NCBI GenBank assembly: GCA_017871115.1
Contig: JAFCIZ010000005.1
Location: 5,139,501-5,203,500 of the forward strand
Length of the DNA: 64,000 nucleotides
Reading direction: 5' to 3'
DNA from: Cunninghamella blakesleeana
Lineage: Eukaryota; Mucoromycota; Mucoromycetes; Mucorales; Cunninghamellaceae
Position 1 is the stretch's first letter. Every line of letters begins with the position of its first letter. Below, piece after piece: positions 10,650-21,511 of the stretch. A program made the position numbers and the translations under genes. Under the pieces are notes generated by a model, which ran no database searches, was not told the origin of the DNA, and saw nothing but the letters and a program-made list of their open reading frames with translations.

Positions 10650-12164
10650 ATGGTCAATATTCAAATTGTCAACAATTTGATCCCTCCATATCAATTAGTA
10701 CGTAGTATGAATTTTGGTTGGGAAGATCAATATGTGTTTGACGTTACTGTAAATAGTCAATACGCTATTGCTTCAGCTTCAGATAATATCATTCGTTTAT
10801 ACGATTTAGCGACCCTCCAACCTGCTACTTCTTTATCTTTTCATCAACAACGTATATCAAAAATCAAGCTATATAATGATGCCTATTTATTCTCGGCTTC
10901 AGAAGACGGAAAATTGGCTCGCTGGGATTTAAGAACAAATAACAATCAACCAGTTCAAATATTCAACTGTAAATATATTAATACTCTATATAATAATAAC
11001 AATAGCCGTATATAGGGTTACTATATATAATTATATTTATATTTATATATTCAAAAATACTTACACATTACTGTTATTATTATTATTTTATTTATTTATT
11101 TATTTATATATTTATTAGATTCTCGCCCACTTTCAGCTTTTGATATAAACTGTAATGATAGTATGGCGATCGTCGGCACTCTAAATGAAGATGTAGTTCA
11201 AGCAGCAGAGATCGGGTTTTTTGATACGAGAACTAACGGATTGATACATAAATTTGAAGAATCTCATGGTGATGATATTACTGAAGTATGCTTTAAATAA
11301 GAATAATAATAAAAATGCAAAACTATGCAAAAATAAATCAATAAATCAATATACACATAAATATATTTTTGAAGGTTATTAATTTATTAGATTGATTGTT
11401 TTTATTTAATTATATATTATAGATTCAATGTCATCCGAATACCCCTTCACAATTTATTTCTTGCTCAACGGATGGTTTAATAAATAATTATGATGTTACT
11501 GAATTTGACGAAGAAGAAGCCATTATATCTGTCATTAATTCTGGATCATCCGTAAATAAAACAGGTTATTTTGGGCCCAATGCAGAGTATGTATTTTGCT
11601 TAACTCATTTAGAAACCTTTTCATTACATACTTTAGAGGTAATTAGTATATTCTTTTTTTTTTTTTTTTTTTAAGAAAGTAGCCATTGTCGTCACCATCA
11701 CAATATAATATAACTTTGTGTTAATTTAATTATTTATTTATTTTTATCACAGGGTGATTTAGTTTGTGACTATGGCGAATTGAAGCAAATAAATGATGTA
11801 GATTATGCTATAGATTGTAATTATGATCCAATTAATCAAAGACTTTATCTAGAAACGGGAAACAATAGGTAAAAACTAGAGTAATCGGTCACAAATAATA
11901 ATAATAATGATCTATAAATGTTTATTTATGTATATATAAAAATAACCATCGTATCCTATATTTTTATCTATTTATATATATATATATAGTGGATCAGTCC
12001 AGATTTTCCATGTTAATTTAAATGAATTGCAATTATGTCAAACATTACAAGCGCCCGATGGTCATACTGATGTTGTTAGATCTATCTTTTGGAATCATAA
12101 TACTCATAGTATATTAACTGGCGGTGAAGATGGTAGAATGTGTGCTTGGCAAGGTGTATTATAA
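10650..12164 (+). CDS. WD40-repeat protein, WDR89-like
   Basis: Five exons: 10650-10968, 11119-11285, 11423-11638, 11753-11868, 11990-12164; 330 residues. The sequence shows WD40 blades: YAIASASDNIIRLYDLATL, then LFSASEDGKLARWDLRT, AIVGTLNEDVV...FFDTRTNG, FISCSTDGLINNYDV and ILTGGEDGRMCAWQG at the C-terminus. Blade order and the motif HPNTPSQFISCSTDGLIN followed by EEEAIISVINSGSSVNKTGYFG resemble WDR89, a poorly characterised beta-propeller. It probably acts as a protein-interaction scaffold; no catalytic role is visible. The WD40 call is firm, and the WDR89 assignment rests on the pattern around blades 4-5 and overall length. Confidence 0.85.
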
Positions 12165-12433
12165 TAATAACAATGATTATTATTATTACTATTCAGTCTT
12201 TTGAGAGCTCTAAATGAAAAGAATCCCAACGATATATTAGATCAACACTTTATTTAAGAATATAATTAGAATAGATAAAATAAATAAATAAATATAAACT
12301 ATTTAAAAATCCATATTTTTATTATATTTCTTAAATAAGAGAGTATACTACAAAATTGAAACGAGAAATAAAATAAAAAAAAAAATGTGTGGAATAGAGT
12401 GAATTAAATATAGAAGAACTATATTAGTATTAT

Positions 12434-13909
12434 CTAAAAGAATGAACTATTTTGTTGTCCGAATGCTGATGATTGCTGTTGTGGTTGTGATTGTTGGAAA
12501 GGTGAGTTTTGATTAAAACCTGTCACTTGAGGTTGTTGGAAGCCTGTCATTTGAGGTTGTAATTGTTGCCCAAATCCATTATTACTATTATTAAAACCAG
12601 TCATTTGAGGTTGTTGCATTTGTTGGAATGGTTGCTGTTGTTGTTGTTGCTGTATGTTTTTTTCTGCCATCATTTCTAATAAACTTTTATTATTACTAAC
12701 TGGTGTCCCAGGTGCAGATTGTGAAGAATTTCCAGCACCGAATGGATTACGACTTGTTTGTTGACTAAATGTTTGAGAAAAGGATGGAGAGCTATTTGCT
12801 GTATTACCATTACTTGTATTTGTTGTATTATTTCCAGTAGCATTTGCTTCAGGTTTAATAGTACTTGCATATCCAGATCCACTATTTTTATTTTTTTTAA
12901 AAACAAAAGGGTAAGATAGTATAAAAAATAAATATCAAAAAGCTAATAATTTTCTTTCATTATATATTTTCCATATCCATCAATAAATTTACTTACAAAG
13001 GAATTCGAAGATTACCAGTGTTACCAAATGTATCCATCCCATCTCTAATAATAATAATATATTGTTAGTATAGAGAAAAATCTGATCAACATTTATACAC
13101 TATATACGCCTATTTTTTTTTAAAAAAAAAAAGATAGATCGCTTACTCTCTATTTCCAAGTAGCGAATTAAGTTTTGCATATCTAGGATCTTCTGGTTTA
13201 GAGTTTGCTGGACTACTAGTTGTTAATTGATTTGTAGATGAATCAGCTGTATTATTAATACTATTATTGTTATTATTACTATTGTTATTATTATTTCCAA
13301 AAGCTGATGATCCTGCTTGATTAAAACCATTTGTAGTTGTAGCCGCTGAGATTGTAGGGGTAGAAGTTGTAACAAAACCTGTTTGTTGCGGTTGAAGGGT
13401 TGAAAATTGTTGTGTTTGTTGAGGAATTAAAGATTGAGTTTGTTGTTGTTGTCCAAATGGATTTGTTCCCGTCATTGTGCTTGTTTGGAATGAAGGCAAA
13501 CCTGTTAGTTGAGGTTGTTGAGCCATTAATTGATTTGTTTGAAAAGATGGCATTCCAGTAAATTGTGTTTGCTGAGGCATTCCAGTCATTTGTGCTTGAA
13601 GTGATTGTGGGAAGGCTTGTTGTTGTTGGTAAGGATTATTTTGTTGGAACTGATTTCCAAAACCAGTTGTTTGATTAAACATTGGTTGTTGAGCAGTAAT
13701 TGGATCAGAGAAAGAAAGTCCAGTCATTCCAGTATTTTGGGGCCATTGTTGCTGTTGTTGTTGGAACTGTTGTTGTTGTTGAGTATATGGATTTGCTGAT
13801 GAACTAAATGCTTGATTTTGAGGGAAACCTTGGAATCTATTATATTGTAAAGAAATTAAAAAAATGTAAACAATATTTTACGTACAAATATATATTATTT
13901 ATTATTTTT

Positions 13910-13959
<50 letters not shown>

Positions 13960-15417
13960 TACCCTTGTATATTATTGCCACTATTATTATTTGTATTAAA
14001 TAGGTTTTGTTCATTTTCACGTTCTAATCGAGCACGCTGTTTTTCTTCCTTTTCTCTCGCTTCTTGTTCACTAAGTTGAATTGCCTTAGCTAAATCTTCG
14101 TCACTATAAAAAGAATAAAATAATATAAAATAAAATGTTAAATAAATAAAATACACTTATTTATATACGATTATAATATATATATATATATATAGAATGG
14201 ATGATATTGCCGTAATGTTATTTTATAATTTACCCTTGATTGCGCTTTTTAGCTTCTTCTTGTGCCAACCGCTTACTTTCTTCAATAGCTTTTCTTAATT
14301 CAGTATCTTCATCTAAGTAACTAGGTCGTTCATACATTTGTTCACCATTTTCATGTCGTCCATTTAATATTGTTTCATTCATATAATCACCAACAGCAGA
14401 CATACGATCACGCATTTGTGTTCTTTTATGACGTTCTTCTTTTAATCTTGCATCATCCAATAATAAACTTGTAATATCTTTAGCTTTTTGTCTGACTTAA
14501 AAGAAGTAATATAAAAAAACAAAATGAATATAAAATAGGTTAATCTAACAATGATTTTAAAGTATCTATAGTAATGTTTATCTTTTGCTCTTTATAGATA
14601 TTTTACCATTTGAACCAACATCTCTACCATTATCATCAATATGTTGAAATTCTTTTAATGTTTTAACAACATACAGATTTTCTTTAGCATAAAGGACAAC
14701 GTTTTCAGATCCAACATGAACACAATAATCTAATAATAGGAGAGCCTAAATAATTTATATAAATAAGGAAAATACAGAAAAAATATAAGTATATCAATAT
14801 ATATAATCCCAAAAATCATTGAATTTTTTAATCGCTATATAAAAATGGATATATATATATATATTACCTTAAAAACATGGCGCCAATTTTTTCCTTTATC
14901 ATTTAAACGTCTATCTATCATATCCATTACTTGTATAAAATCTTGTCTATTAATAAATGGAGTAAATTTTATTTTCATTAATACCTTGTATTTAAAAATA
15001 AATATATTTATTCATCCCTTCTTTAGGAAGTAAGGTAGCACAAGAATTTATTATAAACTTACTGATTATATGTAGCTTGAGCAATTTCATTCATTAAAGT
15101 ACCACTAGGACCCCAAGCATCATTGGAAGTAGCTTCACGTACTTTTATCTGAACATCGGTAAAACCTTTCGCATAGTTTTTTCTAAATGAATAGAAAAGA
15201 AATAATAATAATACTGAGTAAAAAAAAGTAGCCGGTTTTTATATCCTTTAGTTTAGATGGAAAATAAATATATTATATATATATTGCGAAAGAAAAAAGA
15301 ACGAGAAATAAAAATAATAATGATAATAATGATAATAATAATAATAATAATATAGACTTTATTCCTCGTAATAATCATTAATACTTACATACTACGCACT
15401 ACTCCTTTCCCAGTCAT
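12434..15417 (-). CDS. Epsin (ENTH domain, two UIMs, NPF motifs), Ent1/2-like
   Basis: Nine exons: 15417-15389, 15182-15063, 14946-14868, 14745-14607, 14495-14234, 14103-13963, 13836-13147, 13044-12997, 12881-12434; 575 residues. Residues 1-140 are an ENTH domain (KNYAKGFTDVQIKVREATSN, then WRHVFKALLLLDYCVHVGSE), which binds PI(4,5)P2 and bends membrane. Two ubiquitin-interacting motifs follow at about 187-205 (ELRKAIEESKRLAQEE) and 212-228 (DEDLAKAIQLSEQEARE). The tail is Gln/Asn-rich with NPF tripeptides (TNPFGQQQ, RNPFGAG) that bind EH-domain proteins, and a series of QxTG motifs like the Ark1/Prk1 kinase sites of yeast endocytic proteins. No C-terminal clathrin box is seen: the protein ends NSSFF. 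It is an endocytic adaptor for ubiquitinated cargo at the plasma membrane. A GC-core element lies 121 bp upstream. Confidence 0.95.
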
Positions 15418-15537
15418 TGGTGGAGATTAGATGATATTAAAAAATTAATAAAATAAATTAAAAAAAGAGGAAAGGAAGAAAAGAAAGGAAAAGGAAAGGA
15501 TGGAAAAAAAAAAGTTCTAAAGCTTTAGAGAAAAATC

Positions 15538-15570
15538 TAGCGGTGTTTTAAAAATTAGCAAGATTTTTTT
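15538..15570 (+). promoter_or_regulatory. Promoter element copy: TAGCGGTGTTTTAAAAA
   Basis: Lies about 120 bp upstream of the epsin start, in a 444-bp otherwise featureless gap between the epsin and Kelch genes. The first 18 bases are nearly identical to the copy at 52197-52214 before the site-2 protease, including the following AAGATTTTTT. Regulatory meaning is inferred. Confidence 0.5.
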
Positions 15571-15861
15571 ATGTCAAGATCTACTATATATATTATTTGA
15601 TTATTTATAGATATAAAAAAACTATGATCATTTTTAATAGAGCAAATAATTACATGGAATTTATTTTTGATATGAAAAATAACTATTTTTTCTTTTTTTA
15701 TTTTATAGTTATGAATTTAAGATAAGACAATAAAAATAATTAAATATTAAAGTAGTGTATTTATTTAAATAATGTACATAAACTAAAGAGTTGGAAAAGA
15801 AAGAGTTGAAAAAAGGAATAATTTCTATACGGTCTATATTTTATTTTTGAAATCAATATAA

Positions 15862-18296
15862 TTATATATCAATTTCAAAGTTAGTAATTTGTGGTAAATA
15901 GGCACAAGCACTAAGTTCTAACAAGTAAATATCTTCAAAAACATTCTTTCCGTCATATCCACCTATTATATACAATCGAGAATCATGTAATACTGCATTA
16001 TGATATCCGCGCGGTGTTGGTGCTCCACCATATATTTTACGAGATTCCCAACTCATGGTTACTAAGATTAATCAAAAAGTGAATAAACAAATACTAGTCA
16101 AATTTTCAATAGTCTCTAAAAACAAAATAAAATTATTTTAATTACCTAAATTTAATAACAAGACATCATTTGAATATCTATTTCCATCATGTCCACCAAT
16201 AATAAATATATATGATCCTACTTGCGTAGCAGTATGAGCTAACCTAGATATGGCTCTATCTATATCAACCTGACTCCATTTATTAGCCACTATAGCAAGT
16301 AAAAAAGTAAAAATAAAAAAATACGGTTAGTTTATCAACTTTAATACTCTATTTTTTTATTTTTATTTTCTTACAATAAAGCGATGCAAAATATTACCTA
16401 AATCCAATACAAATACATCACTAAAACATTCAAGACCATCACTACCACCATATACTATCAATTTATCTTTTACTAAATTGCTTGTATGATATCCTCTTGC
16501 AATGGGTGGTGTACCGGAAGGTTCTAATTGTGTCCATACAGGTCGGCTTGGATCATCTAAGTTGAGGCTATGTACATCTGCTAACGCACGAGCGCCGTCC
16601 CCACCACCAACAACAATTATATTATTATTCCATAAACATGTAGTATGAGCCCTTCGAGGTGATGGAGGCACGCCATCTGTTTTTGGTTTTGTCCAGGTAA
16701 GTGTTTCTATTTTTTAAAGTATATAAATAAATTAATCAATCAAATGGTATAAAAACGAAATATAAATAGTTAAAATCAGCTAGTTCCTTTTTTTTTTTTA
16801 CATGTGCTTGTTTATTTATTCAAACTATTTAAATTTTACCTGTATTTAAAACATATAAATCATTAAAATAATTTGGACCATCACCGCCACCGAATACGTA
16901 AAGAAAAGGTACCCTTCTTCCATTTCCAACATCGTGATCTACAGTAGTACAAGAATGTGCACGACAAGGTGGAGGCAATTCACCAGTGGTCCTAGGCTTC
17001 GACCATGTTAATGTATCTTTACAAGTTAAAATAAAATATAAAAATTACTTTAATATCTATTTTCTTTTTTAAAAAACAGTAATAAAAGTCAGTTTTGTAA
17101 TCGCATCTTTTTTTATTTTTACCCATATCCAAAATATATAACACATTAAAACAAGTTTTAATATCACAGCCACCAAAGACATATAAATTTTCACCTATAA
17201 GGTTAGAAGTGTGAGCACGTAAAGGACGAGATGGGCCACGGCCAAAAGAAATAGCACGGGACCAATACATACCAGCAGCAGGAGCAGGAGGGACACTAGG
17301 ACTTGTACTTAGTTCAATAGCAGCAGCCATATGATCTGATAAATGGGGTTGACGTCGCGATGAACGTGTTGCATGTTGATATAATGTTGTAGAAGAAGTA
17401 GCATGTCGAAGATTACTATGGCTCGGCCGTCGTTTAGATGATACTTGTGAGGTTGAGGCAGATCTACCACGATCATATCCAAGTGGACTAATATTATTAG
17501 CAATAGGTTGGTTGGTTTGATTTACTATACAAAAAAATAAATATATATTGAAGAAATAATAAAATTAGTAAATAAATGCAAATGTATCACAAAAAACCGA
17601 TGATCGATGCTCAATGTCAGAATTACATTCCGCTTGGTCTATATTTTTAATTTTATAATATATATTTATATACATATATATATATATATATTATTTTTAT
17701 TTATAGCTGCGTTATTTATTTTTTTCATGTTGTTGCTCATAATTAAATAGTTGCTTGTTTTATTTTATTTTATTTCATTTTTCTTACGTTGACTTTGTCC
17801 AGAAGTAAGACTATCCATAGTTGTGATACTGTTATTACGTGCATAATTCTGTTTTGATGGCGATGGTGCGGTATATCTAGGCACTTCTGTTGGAAGTCTA
17901 AGTTCATCTTCATTAGCAATGTCAGTATATCCTTCATCTTTTGCCATATCTGGTGGTAACGTTGGTGATTCTGGTTCATAGTCAAGAGATGAGCCACTGT
18001 ATATAACAAACATAAGCATAATAGTAATAATAATAATAACAATCATACATATTTCAGTAAAATATAATAAAATAAAATAAAATAAAATAAAATAAATTTC
18101 CCATTTAATAAACAACTGTCTTGGAATATTATTTATACACACATTTATAAATATATTATTATTTTTACCTTTCTTCAAAAGTAGACGTATTTAAATTTAT
18201 TTTGTGGTGACGACTTTTAGACATTGATTTTTGTGATTCCATACTTCTTTTTGCTGTTGAAGGAAGAACTAAATGTGAATGTGATCGATCTGTCAT
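15862..18296 (-). CDS. Kelch-repeat beta-propeller protein
   Basis: Multi-exon on the minus strand, about 590 residues. It starts MTDRSHSHLVLPSTAKRS at 18296 and ends ITNFEIDI at 15862. The first 240 residues are disordered, Ser/Pro-rich and basic. Then come about six Kelch repeats, each with the GG doublet and spaced Tyr/Trp: LRAHTSNLIGENLYVFGGCD (17.1-17.3 kb); PCRAHSCTT...FLYVFGGGDG (16.85-17.0); PRRAHTTCLWNNNIIVVGGG and GYHTSNLVKDKLIVYGGSDG (16.4-16.7); AHTATQVGSYIFIIGGHDGN (16.15-16.3); GYHNAVLHDSRLYIIGGYDG (15.9-16.05). Such fungal proteins act as scaffolds, for instance in polarity (Tea1) or Ras signalling (Ral2). No BTB, coiled coil or enzymatic domain is visible, so a specific family is not claimed. 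Confidence 0.88.
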
Positions 18297-18472
18297 GTCA
18301 TAAAATTAATTATGTAATATAATAAAGTCGATTAGGAAGGAAAAAAAAAAAAAAAAAAGAAAGAGAAAAAGGAAAAAAAATAAAGGAATATATATAATTT
18401 TTTATGGCCAATTTAAAAAAGAAGAAAAAAAAAGAATCACAGCCAGCTTTTTTTTAGTTTTAAAAAATTAAT

Positions 18473-18490
18473 TTTTAACACCGCCATTTT
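18473..18490 (-). promoter_or_regulatory. Promoter element copy (reverse): GGCGGTGTTAAAAATT
   Basis: On the reverse strand it reads GGCGGTGTT followed by AAAAATT, matching the GCGGTGTT core seen at 15539 and 52199. It sits in the 260-bp divergent promoter between the Kelch gene (start 18296) and Iwr1 (start 18557), about 70 bp from the Iwr1 ATG. Confidence 0.5.
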
Positions 18491-18556
18491 TTTTCTTTTT
18501 GTTTGTTCTTTTGCTTTCCATTAATTTTTTTAATAGTATTACAAGCAAAAGTAGTA

Positions 18557-20379
18557 ATGGACAAATCCGATAGTTCAAAACAACAAGTACAAATTTTACG
18601 TATTAAACGTAAACGTACCGAAGAACCTATGGATACTTTATGTAAATGAAGGAGGAGTTAATCAATATCGGAGTAAATAGTTTTAATTATTATTAATAGC
18701 TATTTTTTTTTTTTAGTGGTTCAGCATCAACAGTTTGAAAAAAAGCAAGCTACTTTAACAGATAAACGTTTACGAAAGGATAACTTAACAAATAAATCAA
18801 ATTTAAAAGGTATATATTATTTTTATTTCAGATAGTTACTACTCCATATTTTATTTATATATATTAATACACACAACTATACATATATTGGTTTTATATC
18901 ATAGTCACACCTTTAGCTTTACCTACCATATTTCGTTTTGCAGAAACAGTTGAAGAACATAGTTTTAAAAATATCACAGAAGCTAAAAAATTAAAGGTAA
19001 AAAAATTAAATACAATATAAATGTCATAAGTATATAATGCTCGGTAAATTTTAAAACAATAATATGGCGCTTTGTAGGAACGTATTTCTCGAAGAACTCA
19101 CCTAGGAAATCGACCTAACACACCTGAAAGCATAGATCAAAAAAGGGATCAAAAAACAAAATCATTACAGGTAATTTTTTTATTTAATATGACTCTCTAA
19201 AAAAAAAAGTAAAGAGCTTAAGCGATTTGTGTTACATATATTTTAATATACCTACATATTATTTATATTTATATAGAATCATGCCAAACAAGCAAGATTT
19301 AAAGTTATCAATCAGAACAGATCTCAGAAAAATTCTAACATGCCACCAGAGTAAGTCAGCTTTATTTTGCCAATATTATTTAAAAAAGTCAGTGAATTGA
19401 AAAGATCCTATTCCCAAAAGAAATAATTAAACACGATTTTTTCATTCCTGCAATAAATAGAGTGCAAAGTTCATCCCAAAAAGCTGCTGAAGATCTCTTC
19501 AAGATGTATGATGCTATTAAAATTGAAAACAACACCGGTCCAAAGTAATTTTCATGCATTCATTTATATTTACAATTGATTTTTATATAGCAATCTAGAT
19601 ATCATTAACATATAATTTATTTATTTAATTCTCATAGATTAATTGTTGATTCAGACGAAGAAGATCCTGATGATATCATGTGTAACTTCATACCAATGGT
19701 GAAGGAATATTTAACTTGTAACTCTTATTTTAAAACTATATTTATATTTTTTAAAAAAACAATTTAACTTTTTAAATTAATGATTATTTTATTAACTTTT
19801 CGATAGTGAATGATAAAACTGAAGAACCTGAAGAAGAAGACTATGTATATGATGTTTATTATTGTGACACAACAAATACTGGACAAGATATTTCTGGAAC
19901 AAACATTGGATCACTGTAAGAAAAAAAAGCTAGCCTATTTTATATGGATATGTTTTCACCTACATGTATACACATTAATTATTATTATATTTATTCTTTT
20001 CTTTTCTTTTTAACTTGCAGAGTATGGTTTGATGAGGAAACTGAATATTTAAATGATGACGATTCAGATAGTGAACCTTGTGATGAAGGTGACGAAGATT
20101 CTAACGGTAATACTTAGATATCAATACATAAGCAATCAAGTCTTTTATATATCTCGGTTAGTTTAATACATACTTATTTAATTTTATTATAGCTGAGGAT
20201 TATTACCAAAATGACTATCCCGATGAAGAAAATAGTGATGAAGATTATGAAGATCGTGAGTATTTAATTATTTTTAAACTATGATAATCTGAAACTCGTT
20301 TCTCAATTAGTTTTTTTTTATCTTTACATTATTTATGATAGAATATGGCTATAATATTTCCAGCGATGATGGATACTAA
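18557..20379 (+). CDS. IWR1: Iwr1 / SLC7A6OS-like RNA polymerase II nuclear import factor
   Basis: About eleven exons, about 298 residues, ATG at 18557. The N-terminus has QVQILRIKRKRTEEPMDTL, the family's opening basic motif with the nuclear-localisation signal. The C-terminal half contains the Iwr1 domain: EEEDYVYDVYYCDTT, then AEDYYQNDYPDEENSDEDYE. Iwr1 binds assembled Pol II between Rpb1 and Rpb2 in the cytoplasm and directs its import with importin alpha; an acidic C-terminus is typical. All junctions are AT-rich GT...AG introns of 60-130 nt and keep the frame. The last exon (from 20342) encodes QYGYNISSDDGY. It is divergent from the Kelch gene. Confidence 0.9.
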
Positions 20380-21038
20380 ATGATTCCCTAATATAATATA
20401 GCTTTTTGCATTTTATTTTATTATTTTAAATACCAAACGTAAAAAACAATCACCCCAAAAGTACTCCTACAAAAAGCAACATTAACAAAATCATGCGAAC
20501 ATTTATATATATATATATACATTTAATTTAGAATTTAAATAACCAATTAATAATAATAATAACTATAAAAATAATGGTATTGATAATAATAAAACCTTAG
20601 CAATATCATATTGCATTTTAAATGATTAAATATTCTTTGATAGCATTGTGAGTATTTTTTTTTCATAGGAAATAAAAAATTATCAAATCGAAAAAAAATA
20701 AAATAAAATTATACTTATGCAATTGTCACAATTATTAACCATTCAACCTACTCTAATATTTTTCCAGATTATAAGCAATTGTTAAGCTACAATGCAAAAA
20801 AATTATGGATGCTCTTGTTTTTTCTAAGTTTTATTGATCTGTTAAATTTTTTTGCCAATTGATTTATAATTTTTAGGTTTATGTTATAAACTTTTTTAAT
20901 ATAATCCGCAGCAAAAAAAAAATACATTAGAAATTAAGATTACACAAAAAGATAATCACATGACTCATTCATAAAATATTTTATCAATCAACATTTCCAT
21001 TTTCTTTTTCCGTCTCTTTTTATTACTGTTACTTAAAA
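20380..21038. other. Intergenic region, nothing recognised
   Basis: AT-rich spacer of about 660 bp between Iwr1 and the orphan ORF at 21039, with ATAATA repeats around 20550-20600. No coding or structured signal was seen. Confidence 0.5.
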
Positions 21039-21365
21039 ATGAAAGTAATAATAGGTGGTAATAAGAAAACATTTAATGAATACCAGGAACCAGAATCTAC
21101 TATGATACAAAATTGCTCACATAATAAGGCAGAAATTATATTTACCAATGGATATGGAAAAGTTGCTATTGACATTGCAGAACCACATGAACAGTATATA
21201 TTACATACAAAAAAAATACATTTTATTAAACGAGGTAGTAAACGAGCTACCATTTCATCAAATGAAATGTCATATATTGGTATACATGATAATAGCGTAT
21301 TTTTAAAAATTAATAACTCAAAAAGTCCAGAATGGATAGAATTTGTCAATATTTATGATTATTAG
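21039..21365 (+). CDS. Unrecognised 108-residue protein
   Basis: Single exon with ATG at 21039 and TAG/TAA stops after. The codon pattern is protein-like, not repeat-derived, and the composition is balanced. The protein looks like an all-beta fold: alternating hydrophobics in AEIIFTNGYGKVAIDI, YILHTKKIHFIKRG and NSVFLKINN, ending PEWIEFVNIYDY. There is no signal peptide, membrane segment or motif I can name. It sits between Iwr1 and NRDE2, both nuclear RNA-related genes, on the same strand, and 147 bp separates it from the NRDE2 start. It may be a lineage-specific gene. Confidence 0.6.
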   Translation: MKVIIGGNKKTFNEYQEPESTMIQNCSHNKAEIIFTNGYGKVAIDIAEPHEQYILHTKKIHFIKRGSKRATISSNEMSYIGIHDNSVFLKINNSKSPEWIEFVNIYDY

Positions 21366-21511
21366 TATTAATTTTCAAAACGATCTGAAAAAAATAAAAT
21401 ACGGAATTTCAATTATTTTCTAAGCTTGCAATGTACATAATTTTTTTTTTACGCTCAATTTATTTTTTTTCTTATATTTTATTTTTTTCTTCTGTTGCTG
21501 TTGAATGCATT

